64,000 nt of DNA from NCBI RefSeq assembly GCF_003953935.1, contig NZ_RXLQ01000011.1, positions 124,001 to 188,000 of the forward strand. Reading direction: 5' to 3'. Positions 59,212 to 64,000 of the stretch are shown one piece after another. A program made the position numbers and the translations under genes. The notes beneath the pieces were generated by a model. It was not told where the DNA came from. It saw only the letters and a list, made by a program, of their open reading frames with translations, and searched no databases. The DNA is from Massilia atriviolacea. GTDB taxonomy: Bacteria; Pseudomonadota; Gammaproteobacteria; Burkholderiales; Burkholderiaceae_D. How positions within the stretch are numbered: the first letter of the stretch is position 1; each line of letters begins with the position of its first letter.

Positions 59212-59970
59212 TTACTTCGGTTGCATGCGGATCGCACCGTCCAGGCGGATGGTTTCGCCGTTGAGCATGGTGTTTTCGATGATGGCACGGGCCAGGTGCG
59301 CGTATTCGGCGGGACGGCCGAGGCGCTGCGGGAACGGGACCATATTGCCCAGCGCGCCGCGCACTTCTTCCGGCATCCCCATCAGCATCGGGGTTTCGAA
59401 AATGCCGGGGGCGATGGTCATCACGCGCACGCCGCTGCGGGCCAGGTCGCGCGCCATCGGCAGGGTCATGCCGGCCACCGCCGCCTTGGACGAACCGTAG
59501 GCCGCCTGGCCGATCTGGCCGTCGAAGGCCGCCACCGACGCGGTATTGATGATGATGCCGCGCTCGCCCGAGTCCAGCGCCTCGGTCTTGCCCATGGCGT
59601 CGGCCGCCAGGCGCGCCATATTGAAGGTGCCGACCAGGTTGATGTTCACGGTGCGCTGGAACACGTCCAGCGGATGCGGGCCGTCCTTGCCCACGGTCTT
59701 GACCGCGGGCGCGACGCCGGCGCAGTTGACCAGGCCGCGCAGGGTGCCCATGGCGACGGCTGCCGCGACCACGGCCTGGCCGTCGGCTTCGGAGGTGACG
59801 TCGCACTTGACGAAGGCGCCCTTCAGTTCGGCGGCCAGCGCTTCGCCCGCCTCGACCTGCACGTCGGCCAGCACCACTTTGCCGCCGGCTCCGGCGATCA
59901 TGCGCGCCGTCGCCGCGCCCAGGCCCGATGCGCCGCCCGTGATGATGAATACATTGTCCTGAATTTGCAT
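59212..59970 (-). CDS. SDR family 3-hydroxyacyl-CoA dehydrogenase (HSD17B10-like)
   Basis: 252 residues. NAD-binding [23 protein letters not shown], catalytic Ser in [10 protein letters not shown], and YGSSKAAV (Tyr-Lys). The pattern matches 3-hydroxy-2-methylbutyryl-CoA dehydrogenases of isoleucine degradation and fatty acid oxidation. GAGG precedes the ATG. The 22-bp palindrome at 59999-60020 sits 28 bp upstream and suggests control by a dimeric regulator of acyl-CoA or branched-chain amino acid catabolism. Confidence 0.87.
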   Translation of the reverse strand: MQIQDNVFIITGGASGLGAATARMIAGAGGKVVLADVQVEAGEALAAELKGAFVKCDVTSEADGQAVVAAAVAMGTLRGLVNCAGVAPAVKTVGKDGPHPLDVFQRTVNINLVGTFNMARLAADAMGKTEALDSGERGIIINTASVAAFDGQIGQAAYGSSKAAVAGMTLPMARDLARSGVRVMTIAPGIFETPMLMGMPEEVRGALGNMVPFPQRLGRPAEYAHLARAIIENTMLNGETIRLDGAIRMQPK

Positions 59971-59998
59971 GGTGTCCTCTTCCTCTTATCGGTTCTTT

Positions 59999-60020
59999 TT
60001 GACGTTTACGTAAACGTCAA
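59999..60020. promoter_or_regulatory. Perfect 22-bp palindromic operator
   Basis: Perfect inverted repeat with half-site TTGACGTTTAC. It resembles in style the sites of MerR-family (LiuR-like) regulators of branched-chain amino acid degradation; the resemblance is from memory. The left half also gives a TTGACG that could be a -35 element. Ahead of the HSD17B10-like gene. Confidence 0.6.
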
Positions 60021-60069
60021 CTAACCGGATTGTAGCGAACTTTCCGCAGAAAACACCAGTCTTGCTGCA

Positions 60070-60495
60070 TTAAAAACACTGGATCGTGCCGCCATGGTTG
60101 GCGCAGGTGCGCCCTTGCGGGCCGATCACGGTATTGCCCGCCGCGCCGTTGTAGCGGGTGCCGTTGACGTCGGTGCAGCCGCCGGCGTCGCAGCGGCTGA
60201 TCGCGGCCGGCGGCGGCGCCACGGTCGACGGCACGATCGCCGATGGCGCCGGCTGCGGGCTCAGCGGAACCGGCGGCGGCATCGGCGGCGGCGCGTTCAG
60301 GCGCGGGCCGTAGGCAGGCATGCTGTCGACGATCTGGTGCACCGCGCGCCGTTTGGGAGGCGGTTTTTTGGGCGGAACGGGTTTGGCAGGCTCCGCCCGG
60401 ACCGCGGGCGGCGCCGGCGCGGCATCCCTGCGCGCCACCGCATCGCCGGCGGCGAGCGACGCCATCAGGAGCACGGCAATTTTGAGCACGATCAC
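60070..60495 (-). CDS. Small exported proline-rich protein
   Basis: 141 residues from GTG 60495 with GAGGTGG upstream; GTG 60489 is also possible. Signal peptide (LKIAVLLMASLAAGDAVA). A Pro/Lys-rich linker (KPVPPKKPPPKRR) is followed by a C-terminal domain with four Cys (CDAGGCTDVNG..., GRTCANHGGTIQCF), probably two disulphides. The C-terminal motif is like small periplasmic proteins I cannot name. Start is divergent from the plus-strand pair at 60691. Confidence 0.65.
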   Translation of the reverse strand: MIVLKIAVLLMASLAAGDAVARRDAAPAPPAVRAEPAKPVPPKKPPPKRRAVHQIVDSMPAYGPRLNAPPPMPPPVPLSPQPAPSAIVPSTVAPPPAAISRCDAGGCTDVNGTRYNGAAGNTVIGPQGRTCANHGGTIQCF

Positions 60496-60690
60496 GATGC
60501 CACCTCGCTGCAGGTTGATGGAGATGGCCAGCCTACCATTTTTACCCGCATCGCGCCTGCCAGAACACGTATTGACAATGGCCAAAGAGGCACCATCCAT
60601 GTATTTCGAAGCAACTTTTTTGTTGACCAAAAGTATTGTTAAGACGATAATTCAGGGTTCACGCCCGACCATCGCCACGCTACAGCACAC

Positions 60691-62949
60691 ATGACAACCC
60701 TCGCCGCCCCTCTCAGCGCCAGCCAGCTCGACGCCTATCTCGACCAGACAGAAGCCGCCATCGAACAACAGCTGGAGGCCGAACTGGACCCGGAACTGAT
60801 CAGGTCGGGCCTGAAAACGTCGATGGACAGCCAGCAGTTCCGCGCCGATACCCTGGGCGGCGTGCGCCGCCTGTTCAGGTTGTGGCTGCGGGCGGGCGAT
60901 CCGGCGGCGGCACTGCGCGTGATCGACGGCGACGGCCGCGAGGCGGCAGCCGCCCTGCCTGGCGCCGAACAGCCCGACGCGCAACTGAACCTGGCCTTCT
61001 GGCGCCTGGAGCCGCTCTCGGCGCAGCGCGACGACGCCGCCCTGCATCCCGCGCTCGACGCCGCGCTGGCGGCGCTGACCGCGCTGCCGGGCGCCCTGCG
61101 CTACGACAAGGCCTGGGAGTATCTCGACGAGCAGGCGGTGGCGGCGGGCGCGCATGCCCAGTCGCGGCGCGGCGTCGAAGCGCGCAACGCCCTGCAACGC
61201 GGCGCGCCCGAGCGCGCACCGTATCGCGCCTGGGACGATGCCCTGATGGCGGTGCGCCTGGCCCAGAGCTTCGCCCTCGAAGGGCGCGACGCCGAGGCCA
61301 GGGAAGCGGCCGTGCGCGCCATCGACAGCCTGGCCAGCGCGGGCGCCGGCCAGGATGTCGACCATAACGACTGGCTGCGCATCGGCCACGGGGTGGTGCG
61401 GATCGTCCCGGAAGCCATCGCCGGCGTGCTGCGCCAGGTGCGCGCGCGCATCCCCGAAGGCACCGTGTTCTTCGCCCGGCGCGACCTCGACGTGCGCATC
61501 GCGCGGCTCGAAGCGCTGACCCTGCACCGGCAAGGCGCGCTCGAGGCGGCGCTGGCGCTGATGCCGCTGGCGCGCGTGATGATCATGGGCGACGACGACG
61601 ACCGCTACAGCGCCACCATGCTCGACTGGCTGCTGGAAGCGGGCCGCCACGAGGAGGCGGCGCGCCTGGCCTTCGAATCGGTGTTCCACGAACGCGAAGG
61701 GTCGGCCCAACATGGGGTGGCCGCCGCGCAGCGCGCGCTGGAAACGGGCCTGGCCGGCCATCCTTACTGGGAACTGGCACTGGCCTTCGGCGGCATCGCC
61801 GAGGACACCGCCTTCGTGCGCGGCGACGAAGCCGAAGCGGCGTACCTGCAGCGCCACCTGGCGCTGGCGCGCGCGCAGGCGCCGGGGCACGCGGCGGCCG
61901 ACGCCGTGGAAGCCCACTACCTGATCGCATCGGCCGGCGACTACCGGCGCGCCCTGCCCCTGCTCGAAACGGCGGCGCGCGACCTGACGCTGGCCAATGC
62001 CGACCTGCTGTTCAAGCTGTGGGTCGCGCGCATGCGCGTGCACGGCGTGCAGGCGGCGCTGGAGATGCCGTTCCTGCCGGCCAACAGCGGCGGCAGCTGC
62101 TACAACCTCGGGGTGAACCTCGGCTACCATCTGGCCGAGAAACTGCCCGAGGGCGCCGACATACCCAAAGCGCAGGTCGGCGCCCTGGCCGCACGCTATT
62201 ACGAGATGGGGCTGGCGCGCTTCGAAGCCTTCGTCATGAACGGCGCCGGCAGCGCGCGCGACGGCCACGCGCACATGTACTCGATGCTGTGCAATAACCT
62301 GGCGATCCGCTACCGCTACGACAAATCCGATAACGCCGGCGCGATCGCCCTGCACCACAAGGGCATCGCCGCCAGCCCGTTTTCGGAACACTACCAGGGC
62401 ATCATGAGTTCGCACCGCAGCGACGGCAACGACAGCGCCCTGGTCGACAGCGCCGAGCAGCTGTGGCACTACTCGGCCGACCACGGCTACAGCCGCCACG
62501 ATCCGACCGACTACATCGACGACGTGGCCGCCGCGCTGCACCGGCTCGGGCGCGACACCGACATCGCCATCTGGCTGCAGCGCCTGGACGAGTGGTGGAG
62601 CGGCGTGGAACAGGACGAGCGCGCCGAATACCAGAATGCGCAGATACGCGCGCTGGTATCGGTGCTGTACTACATGGCGCACACGCAGCCGGACGACGCC
62701 ATGCTGCGCCTGGAAGGCGTGCTGCCGTCGGTGCCGGGCGCCGCCTCGCCGTACACCAGCCGCATGGCCGGCAATGCGCTGCGCAGCGCCGGCCAGTTCG
62801 AACGCGCGCAAACGCTGTACCGCGACGGCCTGCGCCACGTCAAGGAAGGCGAGTCCTGGCACGAAACGCAGCGCAAGGCCCTGCTCGAGGCCATCGACGA
62901 ATGCAAGCGCCTGCAGCGCGCGGCCCAGCCCTGGTGGAAAGTCTGGTAA
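60691..62949 (+). CDS. Large helical-repeat protein (TPR-like), unknown function
   Basis: 752 residues, almost all alpha-helical with Ala/Leu/Arg-rich pairs as in TPR or related solenoids. The C-terminal part has FERAQTLYRDGLRHVKEGESW, a TPR-like unit, and YRYDKSDNAGAIALHHKGI. GGSCYNLGVNLGYHLAEKLP in the middle is noteworthy. No signal peptide or TM. The stop codon overlaps the start of the next gene by 1 nt (TAATG), so both are made together. I do not recognise a named family. Confidence 0.7.
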   Translation: MTTLAAPLSASQLDAYLDQTEAAIEQQLEAELDPELIRSGLKTSMDSQQFRADTLGGVRRLFRLWLRAGDPAAALRVIDGDGREAAAALPGAEQPDAQLNLAFWRLEPLSAQRDDAALHPALDAALAALTALPGALRYDKAWEYLDEQAVAAGAHAQSRRGVEARNALQRGAPERAPYRAWDDALMAVRLAQSFALEGRDAEAREAAVRAIDSLASAGAGQDVDHNDWLRIGHGVVRIVPEAIAGVLRQVRARIPEGTVFFARRDLDVRIARLEALTLHRQGALEAALALMPLARVMIMGDDDDRYSATMLDWLLEAGRHEEAARLAFESVFHEREGSAQHGVAAAQRALETGLAGHPYWELALAFGGIAEDTAFVRGDEAEAAYLQRHLALARAQAPGHAAADAVEAHYLIASAGDYRRALPLLETAARDLTLANADLLFKLWVARMRVHGVQAALEMPFLPANSGGSCYNLGVNLGYHLAEKLPEGADIPKAQVGALAARYYEMGLARFEAFVMNGAGSARDGHAHMYSMLCNNLAIRYRYDKSDNAGAIALHHKGIAASPFSEHYQGIMSSHRSDGNDSALVDSAEQLWHYSADHGYSRHDPTDYIDDVAAALHRLGRDTDIAIWLQRLDEWWSGVEQDERAEYQNAQIRALVSVLYYMAHTQPDDAMLRLEGVLPSVPGAASPYTSRMAGNALRSAGQFERAQTLYRDGLRHVKEGESWHETQRKALLEAIDECKRLQRAAQPWWKVW

Positions 62950-64000
62950 TGGTGGCAACGCAGGCCGGAAAAAGCGCCTACGGCGCGCGCGACATCGTCA
63001 ACGCGCCGGCCCTCAAGCAGGCCATCGCCCGCCGCAGCGTGCAGCGCGGCGACGCGCCGGACGTGGCCGAGTGGCTGGCCAATCACTTTTTCCGCTACGC
63101 CGTCGGCAACCTGGAAGCGCCCGAACCGGCCCTGCTGCGCGTCGCCTCCGGCGCGCAGGCGCGCACCCTGTTCGCGCCGGCCGCCGTGCCGGCATGGGTG
63201 ACGGCGCGCCTGGGAAAGGACGGGGGCGAGGCCATGTGGTGGCTGGCGCCCGACGGCCCCGAGCTGCTGGCGATCGAAGCGAAGCTGGTCGAATTGCTCT
63301 GTGCGCGCCAGGGCACGGCGCTCGAAGGCAAGTTGCAGCGCATCAACTGCCGCCAGGCGCTGGCGCTGTGGAGCGCCGAACACGCGGCCTTCGAAGCGAA
63401 GAGCGCGGCCGGCTGGCGCGAACACCAGCCGGCGGCGGTGGCCACGCGCTGGCAGGGCGAGGCCGGCGCGGTGCTCGAACTGCTGCCGGCGAGCCCCCTG
63501 CTGCGCGGCGAAATGGCGTTCGAAAGCCAGGTGATGCGCCATTGCCTGGGCCAGTTCAGCGACCGGCGCGCCCTGCGCGGCGGCTACGGCGAGCATTACG
63601 CGGCGGCCTGCGAGGCCGGCCAGATGCGCCTGTTCAGCTACCGGGGCCGCAACGGCCACGCGCACATCACCATCAGCGCCCATGTGGCGGAAGGCGGCCG
63701 GCTGCGCTTCGACCAGATCAAGGGCAAGCTGAACCGGCCGCCGGTGGAGCGCTTTCACGGCGAGCTGCTGGCCTTCCTGCGCAGCGTCGAGAGCGACATG
63801 CACACCCCGCCCGACGCCCTGAGCATGGGCATGGTGCGCCTGCCCTCGGGCTGGGCGATGGTGGAAGAGGCGCATCACGATGCCGACCAGCTGTTCGTGG
63901 CCCAGCACTTCCCGGCCCTGTTCCGGCGCCTGCGGGCGCCCTCGGTGCTGGCCCAGTGGATCGCCGCCGCGCGCGCGCCGGAGCAGTTGCAGGGCATGCC
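62949..64000 (+). CDS. PcfJ-like protein, C-terminally cut by the window
   Basis: At least 350 residues, open at the right edge. Key region: QVMRHCLGQF, then an AACEAGQMRLFSYRG stretch and RFDQIKGKLNRPP. These follow the PcfJ pattern of an HC-x-G motif, a G-x-x-x-x-F-S-x-R turn and a Q-x-KG-x-x-N-x-x-P block. PcfJ-like proteins are found on plasmids and in genomes, without a settled function. Translationally joined to the helical-repeat protein. The rest of the gene lies beyond the window. Confidence 0.7.
   Translation, partial: MVATQAGKSAYGARDIVNAPALKQAIARRSVQRGDAPDVAEWLANHFFRYAVGNLEAPEPALLRVASGAQARTLFAPAAVPAWVTARLGKDGGEAMWWLAPDGPELLAIEAKLVELLCARQGTALEGKLQRINCRQALALWSAEHAAFEAKSAAGWREHQPAAVATRWQGEAGAVLELLPASPLLRGEMAFESQVMRHCLGQFSDRRALRGGYGEHYAAACEAGQMRLFSYRGRNGHAHITISAHVAEGGRLRFDQIKGKLNRPPVERFHGELLAFLRSVESDMHTPPDALSMGMVRLPSGWAMVEEAHHDADQLFVAQHFPALFRRLRAPSVLAQWIAAARAPEQLQGM

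Noticed and set aside
56146-60024. Plus-strand open frame of almost 1300 codons
   Set aside because: Antisense to patatin, ggt and SDR genes with clear motifs; its composition (Arg/Gly/His/Ala) is typical of a high-GC shadow frame.

Overview
The window is a high-GC (roughly two-thirds G+C by eye) bacterial chromosome segment. It most resembles a betaproteobacterium of the Burkholderiales, with Oxalobacteraceae/Massilia-type the best guess. This rests on the gene families present (an EpsD/E/F/G/L set with an exosortase B-EpsI fusion, and a 2-aminobenzoyl-CoA-type monooxygenase cluster), not on any rRNA marker; none is present.

Layout. (1) 1-670: left edge with two small exported proteins. (2) About 1.0-32.6 kb: a very long, almost purely minus-strand exopolysaccharide locus. 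Reading with transcription it runs CAAX-type protease, EpsL outer-membrane protein, undecaprenyl-phosphate sugar transferase, a 247-bp gap, EpsD, EpsE (Wza-like), EpsF (Wzz-like), EpsG (degenerate kinase), exosortase B/EpsI fusion, Wzy-like, glycosyltransferase, O-acetyltransferase-like, Wzx-like flippase, WecB-2, three glycosyltransferases interleaved with CapK-like ligases, a secreted heparinase-like lyase, WecB-1, WecG/TagA-type transferase, UDP-sugar dehydrogenase, a minor-pilin-like protein, GalE, a nucleotidyltransferase and ManC. It ends at a clear intrinsic terminator (1022-1047). Many genes overlap by 4 nt (NTGA), pointing to coupled translation. The set covers sugar-nucleotide supply, lipid-linked assembly, flipping, polymerisation and export, i.e. 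a Wzx/Wzy-type system. (3) 32.7-42.5 kb: housekeeping and accessory genes: an ABC-F protein, tRNA-Arg(CCU), a small lipoprotein, a CHAD protein, an MscS channel, a cyanide-insensitive-type cytochrome bd oxidase, and a tandem duplication of a coiled-coil membrane protein with one copy frameshifted. (4) 42.5-49.5 kb: a catabolic cluster (CoA ligase, FAD monooxygenase/OYE fusion, MarR, enoyl-CoA hydratase, acyl-CoA dehydrogenase, RidA) that fits the aerobic CoA-dependent breakdown of anthranilate. (5) 49.6-57.3 kb: a signalling module: a 1649-residue hybrid kinase, likely starting at CTG, flanked by two paralogous response regulators, plus a patatin-like lipase. (6) 57.3-64 kb: gamma-glutamyltransferase, a short-chain dehydrogenase behind a perfect 22-bp palindrome, a small exported protein, and a plus-strand pair (helical-repeat protein and PcfJ-like protein) that runs off the right edge.

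Most promising for follow-up: the EpsG homologue that has lost the P-loop lysine and a Walker A' aspartate; the two response regulators with a conserved His-containing C-terminal domain; the uncharacterised helical-repeat/PcfJ pair; the palindromic operator; and the duplicated coiled-coil gene. I found no CRISPR array, insertion sequence, integrase, rRNA or PEP-CTERM protein.
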